A DNA stretch of 64,000 nucleotides, from the NCBI RefSeq assembly GCF_021290985.1, contig NZ_JAJOYU010000005.1, positions 109,359 through 173,358 of the forward strand, read 5' to 3'. Positions within the stretch are counted from its first letter, which is position 1. Each line of letters starts with the position of its first letter. The DNA is from Rheinheimera soli. GTDB lineage: Bacteria; Pseudomonadota; Gammaproteobacteria; Enterobacterales; Alteromonadaceae. Below are positions 29,931 through 39,238 of this stretch, one piece after another. The notes beneath the pieces are model-generated. The model had not been told where the DNA came from. It did not search any database and saw only the letters and a program-made list of their open reading frames with translations. The translations under genes and the position numbers were made by a program.

Positions 29931-30700
29931 TGCTGCAACTGACACAGGATTTACTGGAGCAAGTACGACGTATAGCTGTTGCTGCAGGGGATGCCATTTT
30001 AACTGTGTATCAGCGTGACTTTGCCGTTGAGCAAAAAGACGATGACTCGCCTTTAACCGAAGCCGATTTAGCGGCCCATCATTTAATTCTGGCCGAACTG
30101 ACTAAGTTAACACCCCATGTGCCTGTGTTATCCGAAGAAGCGGCAGATATTCCCTGGTCAGCACGGCAGCAGTGGACCCAATACTGGCTGGTTGACCCTT
30201 TAGATGGCACCAAAGAGTTTATTAAACGTAACGGCGAATTCACCGTTAACATCGCCCTTATTCAACAAGGCGAACCTGTGCTTGGGGTTATTCATGCACC
30301 GGTGCTGGATAAAACCTATGCCGCAGCTGATGGTTTAGGCGCAACCCGACAACAGCATGGCTTAACTGAAACTATTAGAGTGGCTTTAACGCCATCAGCA
30401 GGTGAGGTGGTCAAAGTCGTGGGCAGCCGCAGTCATTACAGCGCTGATGTGGAAGACTATTTAAGCCGCTTTCCCCATCATGAGCTGATAGCGGTTGGCA
30501 GCTCGCTGAAGTTTTGTTTAGTGGCTGAAGGCAGCGCGCATTTGTACCCTCGTTTTGGCCCTACCATGTTGTGGGATACAGGTGCAGGTCATGTCATCGC
30601 CAAAGTGGCAGGTGCACAAGTGGAGTACCAGGGCATAGCCAATCCTGCTTATCACAGAGAAAACCTGAAAAACCCTAATTTTTTAGTCAGTGCCTTATAG
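29930..30700 (+). CDS. cysQ: 3'(2'),5'-bisphosphate nucleotidase
   Basis: Lithium-sensitive inositol monophosphatase-like enzyme that converts PAP, the toxic by-product of CysH, to AMP and phosphate. 256 residues (E. coli 246). Metal-binding residues in SEEAADIP and the signature VDPLDGTKEFIKR; C-terminal LWDTGAGHVIAKVAGA. Last gene of the cysG-DN-SLC13-C-Q operon. No clear terminator follows, but a GC-rich palindrome lies 87 bp downstream. Confidence 0.95.
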   Translation: MLQLTQDLLEQVRRIAVAAGDAILTVYQRDFAVEQKDDDSPLTEADLAAHHLILAELTKLTPHVPVLSEEAADIPWSARQQWTQYWLVDPLDGTKEFIKRNGEFTVNIALIQQGEPVLGVIHAPVLDKTYAAADGLGATRQQHGLTETIRVALTPSAGEVVKVVGSRSHYSADVEDYLSRFPHHELIAVGSSLKFCLVAEGSAHLYPRFGPTMLWDTGAGHVIAKVAGAQVEYQGIANPAYHRENLKNPNFLVSAL

Positions 30701-30786
30701 TAATTACTACAAAATAACACTGTCTTGTCTCATCAAAGCAGCCGATAATGTTTATGCCAGTCATCTGAACCGCTGTGTCAATAGAA

Positions 30787-30813
30787 GGGCGGGTACAAGA
30801 CCTGCCCCTGCAA
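30787..30813 (-). repeat. REP-like GC-rich palindrome, copy 2
   Basis: On the minus strand reads CAGGGGCAGG, a short loop, CCCGCCC. Same core as the element at 8811-8836. It lies between cysQ and the LETM1-like gene. Confidence 0.5.
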
Positions 30814-30868
30814 TCTTTGCATTGCTGGTTCTGCGGGTTGATTGGGTATATAGGCATCTGAGGTGGGT

Positions 30869-31252
30869 ATGAATCTGTTAAGTCGGTTGCACAAAGCGCC
30901 GATCCGGGTATTGCGGTTACAACGACGTAAAAGTATGTCGCGTATTCGCTTCAGCATGATCCGGCTTCGAATGGCCTTGTCGCAGGAAACCGATGAAACC
31001 AAACGTATGCTGATTATTTATCAGCGTTCGTTGCAGGGTAAAGCCACTCAAGCGGAAATGCGTTTTGCCAATCACCAGTTAGTGGATGTGTTACGCGCCA
31101 CAGGATTAAGTATTTTTGCTGTCTTGCCTTTTGCCCCCATCACTATTCCAATACTGATCAAAGTAGGCCGTAAGCTCGGTATTGAAGTCTTGCCAAGCTC
31201 TTTTCAGCCCAAAGCAGAGAAACCGAAAAAGCTACCGGATTACGGATCCTAA
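30869..31252 (+). CDS. LETM1-like protein
   Basis: 127 residues, very basic N-terminus (LHKAPIRVLRLQRRKSMSRIR), then a helix and a hydrophobic segment LSIFAVLPFAPITIPILIKVGRKLGIEVLPSSF. The pattern PF...P...K...G....LPSSF resembles the core of the LETM1 domain, known from mitochondrial cation and ribosome-linked membrane proteins; short bacterial versions are uncharacterised. Start ATG 30869 is preferred (GAGG 5 nt upstream); GTG 30863 is also possible. It probably associates with the membrane through one helix. Transcribed alone. Confidence 0.65.
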   Translation: MNLLSRLHKAPIRVLRLQRRKSMSRIRFSMIRLRMALSQETDETKRMLIIYQRSLQGKATQAEMRFANHQLVDVLRATGLSIFAVLPFAPITIPILIKVGRKLGIEVLPSSFQPKAEKPKKLPDYGS

Positions 31253-31280
31253 GTTCAGCTTTAGCTTCAAGTACTAAGGG

Positions 31281-32225
31281 TTAACTTTTGCTGCTTTTAA
31301 ACTTCTTCAGTAACTGATCATGCTCAAACCAGACGACAAAAATCAGCGAAATGGCAAATGGGATCAGCAGATAAAACAAGCGGAATACTAATAACGCGGC
31401 TATCACATCTGCCGGGTCTACATTGGGCAGGGCCAATAAAAACATCACTTCCAGCACACCTAAACCACCAGGCGCATGCGACAACAAAGCCGCTGAAAAA
31501 GACGCCAGAAAAATACCCAACACCATAAAATACCCTGGGTTACTTTGCTCAGGTAAGGCGTAATAAATAATGGCCGCAGCGGCTAATAACTCCAATGGAG
31601 CCACGACCAGTTGTTTGCAGATCAGTGAAAAACGAGGGTACTCCAGTTTGATGGTCCACAAATCGATGCAACGCTTTTTCATAAAGCTGCCCCATAAATA
31701 CAGGACGACCAGAAATAGCATAGCGCCACCAAGCAATAAGGCGACCCACTCTGGCAAGGCACTGTGAAACAGCGCAGGTAAACCCGGCTCAATCAACAAC
31801 ACAATACCAGCCAATACAATAGTGCCCAAAGCAAAAGTAAAAGAGCAAAATGCAACCAGAATGCCTACTTCGGCAGGCGTTAAACCTTGCGAACGATAAG
31901 CTCTGTAGCGCACTACAGCCCCTGAAAATACCGAGGCACCGAGGTTGTGACCTATGGCATAAGCAGTAAAAGAGGCAACGGAAATAAAGGTCCAGGATAC
32001 TTTTTTACGCAGATGGGATAACGCCAATCTGTCGTAGCCGGCCAGAGCTACATAAGCAAATACAGTGGCTAAGCCGGCCATCAACCAGCCATGTAACGAA
32101 ATGGCTTCTAAACTGCGGACTACGTCTTCGTAAGAAATACCTTTGAGCTGTTCTATCAGTACGTAGACGGAAAATGCTACAGCGGCCAATCCTATCAGTG
32201 GCCATACGTAGTCTTTTTTAATCAT
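31281..32225 (-). CDS. YbhN/lysylphosphatidylglycerol synthase-type membrane protein
   Basis: 314 residues with about eight hydrophobic helices, of the UPF0104 family (LPG_synthase_TM) that covers the flippase part of MprF and E. coli YbhN. Family features: YDRLALSHLRKKVSW, the Tyr/Asn segment YAIGHNLGASVFSGAVVRYRAY, and LLSHAPGGLGVLEVMFL near the C-terminal part. No soluble lysyltransferase domain is fused, so lipid aminoacylation is not predicted; a lipid transport or export role is more likely. ATG 32225 has AAGGA 9 nt upstream; a TTG at 32234 is less likely. Confidence 0.85.
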   Translation of the reverse strand: MIKKDYVWPLIGLAAVAFSVYVLIEQLKGISYEDVVRSLEAISLHGWLMAGLATVFAYVALAGYDRLALSHLRKKVSWTFISVASFTAYAIGHNLGASVFSGAVVRYRAYRSQGLTPAEVGILVAFCSFTFALGTIVLAGIVLLIEPGLPALFHSALPEWVALLLGGAMLFLVVLYLWGSFMKKRCIDLWTIKLEYPRFSLICKQLVVAPLELLAAAAIIYYALPEQSNPGYFMVLGIFLASFSAALLSHAPGGLGVLEVMFLLALPNVDPADVIAALLVFRLFYLLIPFAISLIFVVWFEHDQLLKKFKSSKS

Positions 32226-32360
32226 GGTCTTCAATCCTTGCCTGGTTACTGCTTTAGCCAGAATAGGCCGGGCAACAACATGACGGGTCTTGTTATTGTC
32301 TGGAATTCTGCAAACAAAATTCCAGACTTTATAGTGATCACTCCGGCTTAGTTTTTACTG

Positions 32361-32393
32361 TCACAGCGGCTTTGGCAAGTAAAACCGCTGTGA
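32361..32393 (-). terminator. Hairpin after the NSS transporter gene
   Basis: TCACAGCGG (32361-32369) and CCGCTGTGA (32385-32393) are perfect inverted repeats 7 bp beyond the NSS stop codon. On the minus strand the hairpin is not followed by a T-run, so intrinsic termination is uncertain; it may instead protect the 3' end. Confidence 0.35.
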
Positions 32394-32399
32394 TGGTGC

Positions 32400-33746
32400 T
32401 TAACTGCCTTTAATGGTCATAATGGCTACTATAGCGATCAGGACCGGAGAAACCACAGCGGCCAGTAACCAGTAAATCTTTTGCACAGCAACTGGTACTT
32501 CACCTGCCAGAATAGTTTTAATTTGTGGCCATACCCGCCAGCCAACAAAGGTCGCAGCAAACATACCACCTAAAGGCATCAACACATTAGATGCCATAAA
32601 GTCCATTGCATCAAATGGGGTTTTTCCGAAAATAGTAAAGCTTTCCATGCCACCACCAAAAGACAATGCAGCCGGAATGCCCAGCACCACATAGTTCACC
32701 ACAGCAACTACTATAGTCGCTGTTTTACGCTGCATTCCATATTCGTCAATCAGGAATGCCACTACAGGTTCCAGAATAGAAATGGACGAAGTCACGGCAG
32801 CAAAGAGTAACAAGCTAAAGAAAATTAAGGCTAACACCTGACCACCTGCCATTTGTGCGAACAGCGCTGGCATGGTGATAAAGGTTAAACCAGGACCTGC
32901 GGCCGGGTCGACGTTAAAGGCAAATACAGCAGGTAAAATCATTAAACCAGCCATAACAGAAGCCAGAGTGGCTAAACCTGCAATCCATAAGCCTGCATTC
33001 ACCACTTTGGTTTCAGGGCTTAAATAAGAGCCATAAGCCACCATTAAGCCAGCACCCACAGACAATGAAAATACGGCTAAGCCTAAAGCGTCTAATACCA
33101 TTTTAACGCTCAGTTTGCTCCAGTCAGGGGTGATAAAGTACATCACACCTTCAATGGCTCCAGGCAAGGTCAGGCTGCGCCACACCATCACCAGCATCAA
33201 GGCAAACAGGGCTGGCATCAGAATTTTACAAATACGTTCAATACCAGACTGTACCCCTGCAATAACAATCACAGCTGTGATGATCATAAACAAAGCGGTA
33301 TAAATTAACGAAGAGGTCGGGTTCGCAATAAAGTGAGTGAAAGTATCACTCAATACTTTGGCGTCTGTGGTCAGCACTGTGCCCTGTATGGTTTGTACTA
33401 TGTAGGCTATGGTCCAGCCGCCTACCACACAGTAGAAGCCCAGAATTAAAAACACCCCAAGTACAGACAGCCAGCCTGCGACATGCCAGTAGCCTTTGCC
33501 CATAGCGCGATAGGCTGAAGTGGCTGATTTTTTGGCGGTACGGCCAATCATCATCTCTGCCAGCAGCATCACCACACCTACAGAAAAAACACAGGCCAGG
33601 TACACCAGTAAAAAAACGCCGCCGCCATTGGCACCAGCAACATAAGGGAATTTCCAGATTGCGCCAAGGCCCACTGCAGAGCCAGCTGCCGCTAAAATAA
33701 ATCCGATACGCGAACCCCAGCTGCCGCGTGTTGTAGAGTTAGTCAT
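32400..33746 (-). CDS. Neurotransmitter:sodium symporter family transporter
   Basis: 448 residues with eleven to twelve transmembrane helices. N-terminal GSRIGFILAAAGSAVGLGAIWKFPY is the LeuT-fold TM1 signature that binds substrate and Na+. Other family segments: GANGGGVFLLVYL, FYCVVGGWTIAYI, and SLSVGAGLMVAYGSYL for TM6. Bacterial members import amino acids such as Leu, Trp or Tyr; the substrate here cannot be read. The 271 bp between it and the divergent thioredoxin-NHL gene show no clear operator. Confidence 0.9.
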   Translation of the reverse strand: MTNSTTRGSWGSRIGFILAAAGSAVGLGAIWKFPYVAGANGGGVFLLVYLACVFSVGVVMLLAEMMIGRTAKKSATSAYRAMGKGYWHVAGWLSVLGVFLILGFYCVVGGWTIAYIVQTIQGTVLTTDAKVLSDTFTHFIANPTSSLIYTALFMIITAVIVIAGVQSGIERICKILMPALFALMLVMVWRSLTLPGAIEGVMYFITPDWSKLSVKMVLDALGLAVFSLSVGAGLMVAYGSYLSPETKVVNAGLWIAGLATLASVMAGLMILPAVFAFNVDPAAGPGLTFITMPALFAQMAGGQVLALIFFSLLLFAAVTSSISILEPVVAFLIDEYGMQRKTATIVVAVVNYVVLGIPAALSFGGGMESFTIFGKTPFDAMDFMASNVLMPLGGMFAATFVGWRVWPQIKTILAGEVPVAVQKIYWLLAAVVSPVLIAIVAIMTIKGS

Positions 33747-34017
33747 GCTTATCTCTTATTTAGTTATATTTTTTGGACTTGGTTGCTCTGCTGACTCATT
33801 GGTAAGACAAAATGAGCCTGGAAGTCGCAGAAGTTACACCTTGGTGCAGCAGCAAGATAGAGGAATTCCGTGGCAAAAAGCAACCAAAAATCCGCCGCTG
33901 TCATCAATCTATCGTTAAACTCAGGTTAATCAGTGCCTGTTTAATTAAAACAATGAACGAAATTGATGTTAAGACCGTTCTATATAAAGCAGTAACAGTT
34001 TGCTTAGGGAGTCACGA

Positions 34018-35532
34018 ATGCGTTTTAAACTAATCATCTGGATTTTAGTCATGACCTGTAGTTTAACCTTTGGCCTGGCTAAAGCTTCGGCCCGCACTAA
34101 TAGCGTTGAGTTTCCAGCTGGCTTGCCCTGGCTGAATGTGACTGAACCTTTAACCATGCAACAACTGAAAGGCAAGGTGGTGTTGCTGGACTTCTGGACC
34201 TATGGTTGCGTGAACTGTATTCATGTGATCCCCGACTTACACAAGCTGGAACAGAAGTATGGCAATAAGCTGGCTGTGATCTCGGTGCATTCGCCTAAAT
34301 TTGAAAACGAAAAGCAACTAAGCACTTTAACCTCCATAGTGCGGCGTTACGGTATGCAGCATGCGGTGGTGAATGATGTCGAATTTCAGTTATGGCGCTC
34401 TTATGCCGTGCGCGCCTGGCCCACTTTTGTCTTGATAGGGCCTGATGGCAAGTATGTGGGACAAACCTCAGGTGAAGGCCGTTATGATGTATTGGACCAA
34501 GCGATTGAACAGTTGCTGGCTGAATTTAAAGGTGAGCCTAACCTCACACCTTTGCCGATTAAATTAGTAGACCCCTTAACTACTATCCTGGCAGCGCCCG
34601 GCAGTGTCACTGTGGATGAACGCTATATCGCTATCAGCGATACCTTGCACAACCAAATAGTGCTGATGGACCATGAAGGCAAATTGGTGAAGCGCTTAGG
34701 CTCTGGTATAGCTGAACTCAAAGATGGCCATAGCGACAGCAGCGCTTTTTCTTCGCCTCAGGGCTTAGTGCTGACTAACAATGCACTGTATGTCGCTGAT
34801 ACTGGCAACCATGCCATTCGCCGTATCGATTTAACTACCTTTCAGGTCACCACCATTGCAGGCAATGGCGAACTGGCGCCAGGTCGTTTGGTGCCGGGCT
34901 CAACACCCACTGAAGTATCGCTGCGTTCTCCATGGGATTTAGCCTTGGATAAAACCACCTTGTATATCGCTATGGCGGGCAGCCATCAAATCTGGACTCT
35001 GGATTTAAAAAGTTCAGAGCTGAAAGCTTTTGCAGGCACAGGGCAGGAAGCTTTGCTGGATGGTAAACGTCAGGATGCTGCATTTAACCAGCCAAGCGGT
35101 TTAGCTTTAAGAGGCAATAAGCTGTGGATCGCCGACGCTGAAGCCAGTGCAGTGCGGCAAATAGATTTAAGTTCAGGCAAAGTCGATACCTTAGTAGGTC
35201 AGGGGTTGTTTGAATTTGGTTTAAAAGACGGTTCTTTTAAACGGGCCTTGCTGCAACACAATAAAGATGTGGTGGTGCTGGATAAAAACACCCTGGCTGT
35301 GGCTGATACTTACAACCATAAAATCAGACTGCTGGACTTAGACGAACAGCAGGTGATGACGCTTAGTTTGGGAACTGAACTGAATGAACCTGGTGGTTTG
35401 GCGGTGTTTAATGGTGAGCTCTATATAGCCGACACCAATAACAACAGAGTTTTACGCTGGCATTTAAAAGACCAGAAACTGTCTGAAGTGCAGGTGCCTG
35501 CTTCGGCTAAGGCAGATACAACGCCAAAGTAA
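34018..35532 (+). CDS. Secreted thioredoxin-like protein with NHL-repeat propeller
   Basis: 504 residues. Signal peptide (about 1-26), thioredoxin-fold domain (about 35-175) with active-site-like motif WTYGCVNC (Cys 64 and Cys 67, CVNC in place of CGPC), cis-Pro region AWPTFVLIGPDG, then an NHL beta propeller (about 200-490) with repeats such as SSPQGLVLTNNALYVADTGN and EPGGLAVFNGELYIADTNNN. The layout is that of human NHLRC2 and bacterial homologues, whose function is poorly known. Placement in the periplasm suggests redox action on envelope proteins, an inference. ATG 34018 follows GGGAG; an upstream in-frame start at 34000 lacks the signal peptide fit. Confidence 0.85.
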   Translation: MRFKLIIWILVMTCSLTFGLAKASARTNSVEFPAGLPWLNVTEPLTMQQLKGKVVLLDFWTYGCVNCIHVIPDLHKLEQKYGNKLAVISVHSPKFENEKQLSTLTSIVRRYGMQHAVVNDVEFQLWRSYAVRAWPTFVLIGPDGKYVGQTSGEGRYDVLDQAIEQLLAEFKGEPNLTPLPIKLVDPLTTILAAPGSVTVDERYIAISDTLHNQIVLMDHEGKLVKRLGSGIAELKDGHSDSSAFSSPQGLVLTNNALYVADTGNHAIRRIDLTTFQVTTIAGNGELAPGRLVPGSTPTEVSLRSPWDLALDKTTLYIAMAGSHQIWTLDLKSSELKAFAGTGQEALLDGKRQDAAFNQPSGLALRGNKLWIADAEASAVRQIDLSSGKVDTLVGQGLFEFGLKDGSFKRALLQHNKDVVVLDKNTLAVADTYNHKIRLLDLDEQQVMTLSLGTELNEPGGLAVFNGELYIADTNNNRVLRWHLKDQKLSEVQVPASAKADTTPK

Positions 35533-35589
35533 GTGGAGTCTGTACGCTGATGTGGTTACACTAAAAGCATAACAGTTGGGAAACTCAAA

Positions 35590-36282
35590 ATGCGTTTAGA
35601 TAAGTTTATTTGTGATTGTACCGGTTTGACCCGTAGTCAGGCCGGTAAAGTAATACGCCAGAAGCTGGTGACAGTGAATGGTGAAATGGCCAAACAACCT
35701 GCCTTGCAACTCAAAGCATCTGATCAGGTGTTTTTAGAAGGCGAACAACTGCAGTTGATTGGTCTGCGTTATATAGTTCTGCACAAACCTGCAGGTTATA
35801 TCTGCTCGACTGAAGATCCAGACCACAACACTGTGTTCACTTTAATGGAAGAACCTTTGATGGAGCGTCTGCACACAGTAGGTCGTCTGGATTTAGATAC
35901 GACAGGTATGGTGCTGATCACAGACGATGGTCAATGGTCACATAAAATCAGTTCGCCTAAACATCACTGCCCTAAAACCTATAGGGTATGGCTGGCCGAC
36001 CCTGTGCCTGAAGCCGTGATTGCAGAATTTGCTGCAGGTATTATGTTGCGTGGTGAAAAAGACTTAACTAAACCTGCGAAGCTGGAAATCATCGATCCAC
36101 ATCAGGTCTTGCTGACGATCAGTGAAGGTCGTTATCACCAGGTGAAACGTATGTTTGGCGCTATTGGCAATAAAGTCGAAAAGCTGCACCGCGAACAAAT
36201 TGGCGCTTTGCCACTGGACCCGGATTTAGCTGAAGGTGAATACCGCTATTTAACACCTGAAGAAGTGGCGTTGTTTCGCTAG
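35590..36282 (+). CDS. rsuA: 16S rRNA pseudouridine(516) synthase RsuA
   Basis: 230 residues (E. coli RsuA 231). N-terminal S4 domain (MRLDKFICDCTGLTRSQAG), then the synthase domain with catalytic Asp in GRLDLDTTG (D101), plus DDGQWSHKISSPKHHCPKTY, EKDLTKPAKLEI and TISEGRYHQVKRMF, which match RsuA closely and favour it over RluB/E/F. Modifies U516 of 16S rRNA. The stop is only 3 bp from the left end of the insertion sequence; the gene is complete. Confidence 0.95.
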   Translation: MRLDKFICDCTGLTRSQAGKVIRQKLVTVNGEMAKQPALQLKASDQVFLEGEQLQLIGLRYIVLHKPAGYICSTEDPDHNTVFTLMEEPLMERLHTVGRLDLDTTGMVLITDDGQWSHKISSPKHHCPKTYRVWLADPVPEAVIAEFAAGIMLRGEKDLTKPAKLEIIDPHQVLLTISEGRYHQVKRMFGAIGNKVEKLHREQIGALPLDPDLAEGEYRYLTPEEVALFR

Positions 36283-36285
36283 ATA

Positions 36286-37672
36286 AAATTGGGGTCAGAT
36301 CCTGAGGGATCCCCACGAATTTCTCATTAAGCAGCCCATCGGACAGCATACTCCGCAGTATGCTGTCTGAATCGTTCTATTAGTTCAAACTCGTTTTCAA
36401 CCGCCATATCTTCCACCCTCGTTGCCAGAATTCTAGCCCCTAAAAACACACAGCTGAGCACATGACGACGCTTTTCTGTATTGGCCTGGAATCGTCGAGC
36501 CAACCCTGCATCTCTAGCCAGCAAACCCAGCTGATGTAGATAGAGACAGGATAAAGTGCCTATCATTACCAACACCATAAGCCGTTGAGTACTCTTTGTT
36601 TTATGCATATTCATCCCAAGCCCAAACCGCTCGGATTTATGGTCCCTGAAGCTTTCTTCTATCTGCATACGGGCGCCATAGCGTTTGACAACAGCACTTG
36701 CCTGAGCCGATGTTTCAACCTCAAGTGAAGTGGCCAACAACCAGGGTTCCTTCCAGCCCTCTGCTGCATTTAAACTGGTCCCGCTGCGTTTAGGCTTACC
36801 TTTACGATTCAAGGCGTGACGACCCTTGGATGAGCCTTTATACAACACCAGAGTCGTTTCGAATGGGTTACTTTTTGCCACACTCACGTCATTGAACCAC
36901 ATGACTTTTTCACTGGCCTGCTCATACAATGACTTACAGGGCTGCCAGTTATCCGGCTCTGCTTCATACTGGGTTTGATGCCGTACTCTGCCGACATAGT
37001 CCCACCCGGTTTCAAGGATTTGCCTGAACCACGGCCCTCTAAAGCCTGCATCTGTCACCACAATAGGTTTACACGATGCGGGAACTATGGTCTTGAGGTT
37101 ATCCAGAAACTGGCGGTGCGTCGCTGGTTTGTCTTTTCGTTCAAGCGGATGCACTTCTTCATACACTGTAATAGAACGCCCCTGACACACCAACGCAGCA
37201 CGAAGCAGGAAGTTCTTTTGTTCAGGTTCCATATCTGACCAATCCACCAGCAGCACAGGTTGAGCAAGACCACTTAAGAATAAGCGACTGATTTCACAAT
37301 AAATATCAGGGATTTCTCGGTGCAAATTCAGATTGGAAAGCAGACGGTCTGCACTTTTGATCCGATGTTTTTCATAGGCTTTTGTGCCCAGACCACGCCC
37401 TAGCGAAGTGACTGTCAGATGGTTCTTCATCGCAGCGCTGAGGATACAATTTTCCAGAGATTGCCGGCGGATTTTGTGCATTGAGGGTGTGACAGAGTAG
37501 AGGAAATTGGTTAGCATGTGACGAACATTCATGGTGTTTCCTTGGTAGGTTTGTTTGGCGATAGATCTGATCACCGAACACCATGAATGTTCCCACTTAC
37601 TTATTTTTTTGTATCACCTCTATGATTTTACTCATATTTTTGTGGGGATACCTCAGGATCTGACCCCAATTT
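36286..37672 (-). mobile_element. IS4-family (IS10-like) insertion sequence, intact
   Basis: 1387 bp with 31-bp terminal inverted repeats (36286-36316 and 37642-37672) that match at 30 of 31 positions; the outer part reads AATTGGGGTCAGATCCTGAG. It carries one full transposase gene on the minus strand. The ends differ from those of IS10 itself. No target duplication is obvious outside the repeats; the terminal AATT, being palindromic, could be part of the repeat or a 4-bp duplication. It lies between the stop codons of rsuA (3 bp away) and the SSS symporter gene (3 bp away), breaking neither. Confidence 0.92.
36327..37532 (-). CDS. IS4-family transposase
   Basis: 401 residues from ATG 37532 (AAGGA 6 nt upstream), nearly the length of the IS10 transposase (402) and similar along it. 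DDE residues: Asp in VLLVDWSDMEP, Asp in VVTDAGFRGPW, Glu in the YREK signature YGARMQIEESFRDHK (Y-x2-R-x3-E-x6-K). Ends within 41 bp of the left inverted repeat. No frameshift or stop, so it may be active. Confidence 0.95.
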   Translation of the reverse strand: MNVRHMLTNFLYSVTPSMHKIRRQSLENCILSAAMKNHLTVTSLGRGLGTKAYEKHRIKSADRLLSNLNLHREIPDIYCEISRLFLSGLAQPVLLVDWSDMEPEQKNFLLRAALVCQGRSITVYEEVHPLERKDKPATHRQFLDNLKTIVPASCKPIVVTDAGFRGPWFRQILETGWDYVGRVRHQTQYEAEPDNWQPCKSLYEQASEKVMWFNDVSVAKSNPFETTLVLYKGSSKGRHALNRKGKPKRSGTSLNAAEGWKEPWLLATSLEVETSAQASAVVKRYGARMQIEESFRDHKSERFGLGMNMHKTKSTQRLMVLVMIGTLSCLYLHQLGLLARDAGLARRFQANTEKRRHVLSCVFLGARILATRVEDMAVENEFELIERFRQHTAEYAVRWAA

Positions 37673-37675
37673 CAG

Positions 37676-39238
37676 TTACCACCAGGTGACATACAAAGCC
37701 GCCAGAATGAAGAATACAGCTACAGCAGACCAGTTAAATTCAGTTGCAGTTTTAAAGTTTACATCCGACAACTCCACTGCATTGGCTTGTTCACCCTGAC
37801 CTTGCCACAATGACACCAGAACAGCACAAGTCAGGCATAACACAAACACCAAACCTACTCTGTCGATAAATGGCAGGGCAGGCCAGAACCACCAGAACAG
37901 CAGGCTGAATACTGCAGAACCTAAAGCCGCAACCAGGCCTGCAGTAGCTGTGGTTTTTTTCCAGAACATGCCCAGCAAAAACAACACCACTATGCCAGGC
38001 GTAAAGAAGCCGGTGAACTCCTGAATATACTGAAAGGCTTGCTCAAACTCACCCAATAATGGCTTAGCCGTTACCATAGCCAGCACTAAAGCCAGTACGC
38101 TGACCACACGGCCTACCCGCACATAATGCTGCTGGCTTTTGTTTGTGTATTTATTGGCATACAGGTCCATGGTGAAAATAGTAGCGACACTGTTGCACAT
38201 GGACGCTAACGAGGAGACAACAGCCGCAATCAGAGCAGCAAAAATTAAGCCTTTTAAACCTTCCGGCATCATGGTCATTAATGAAGGATAAGCCTGATCC
38301 GCTTTACTCAGGTCGGGTACTAACAACACTGCGGCTATTCCGGGTAAGACTACGATGATCGGCATCAGTAATTTCAGAAAGGCGGCAAAAGCTATGCCTT
38401 TTTGCGCTTCCCTCAGGTTTTTAGCAGCCAGAGCACGCTGAATAATGTATTGGTTAAAACCCCAGTACGACAGGTTCATGATCCACATACCGCCGATCAA
38501 CACAGACAAGCCGGGTAAATCCGCATAATAGGGGTTATCTGCCGTCAAAATCATGTCAAACTTTTCCGGCAATTCAGTGGTCATGCGTTCAAAACCGGCC
38601 AGTACGCCCTGACCCTGACCTATCAGGTCCATAGCTATCCAGGATAACATCAGGCCACCAAACACCAGCAAAACCACCTGTACTACGTCTGTTAAAGCCA
38701 CGGCTTTTAATCCGCCATAAAGCGAATAGACTATAGAAAACAACGCCAGAAATAACATGCTCCATTCCATGCTGACACCGGTAATGGTATTTAGCGCCAA
38801 AGCACCCAGCCATAACACGGCTGTCAGATTCACAAATACATAAACCCCAAGCCAAAACAGCGCCATGATCTTACGTACTCTGTGATCGTAACGTTGTTCC
38901 AGAAACTGCGGCATGGTGTAGATTTGTTTTTGCAGAAACACAGGTAAAAAGTATTTGCCCACAACAATTAAGGTCAGAGCCGCCATCCATTCGTAGGAGG
39001 CAATGGCCAGGCCAATTTTATAACCTGAGCCTGTCATACCAATAATTTGTTCTGCCGAGATATTGGCCGCTATCAGTGAAGCGCCAATAGCCCACCATGG
39101 CAGTGAGTTACCCGCCAAAAAGTAGTCGCTGGTATTTTTCTGATGACCGGCTTTTTCTCTCGACACCCAATACGCCAGCGCTGTGATGCCAACTACATAA
39201 CAGATAAAAATGGCGATATCTAAGCCAGATAAGTTCAT
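37676..39238 (-). CDS. SSS-family sodium/sugar symporter (vSGLT-like)
   Basis: 520 residues with about fourteen transmembrane helices. Signature segments: DYFLAGNSLPWWAIGASLIAANISAEQ, YTMPQFLEQRY, and GGLKAVALTDVVQ, all close to the sodium/galactose symporter vSGLT group. In this operon it probably brings glucose or short glucosides released by the GH3 enzyme across the inner membrane. Its ATG overlaps the GH3 stop by 4 bp (ATGA), so translation is coupled. The insertion sequence starts 3 bp past its stop. Confidence 0.9.
   Translation of the reverse strand: MNLSGLDIAIFICYVVGITALAYWVSREKAGHQKNTSDYFLAGNSLPWWAIGASLIAANISAEQIIGMTGSGYKIGLAIASYEWMAALTLIVVGKYFLPVFLQKQIYTMPQFLEQRYDHRVRKIMALFWLGVYVFVNLTAVLWLGALALNTITGVSMEWSMLFLALFSIVYSLYGGLKAVALTDVVQVVLLVFGGLMLSWIAMDLIGQGQGVLAGFERMTTELPEKFDMILTADNPYYADLPGLSVLIGGMWIMNLSYWGFNQYIIQRALAAKNLREAQKGIAFAAFLKLLMPIIVVLPGIAAVLLVPDLSKADQAYPSLMTMMPEGLKGLIFAALIAAVVSSLASMCNSVATIFTMDLYANKYTNKSQQHYVRVGRVVSVLALVLAMVTAKPLLGEFEQAFQYIQEFTGFFTPGIVVLFLLGMFWKKTTATAGLVAALGSAVFSLLFWWFWPALPFIDRVGLVFVLCLTCAVLVSLWQGQGEQANAVELSDVNFKTATEFNWSAVAVFFILAALYVTWW

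Noticed and set aside
32361..32393. Clear intrinsic terminator for the NSS gene
   Set aside because: The hairpin is perfect but has no T-run on the minus strand, so it is kept only as a low-confidence hairpin.
36283..37676. Target-site duplication around the insertion sequence
   Set aside because: No 9-bp repeat as for IS10 was found; the only shared flank is AATT, which is palindromic and inseparable from the inverted repeat.
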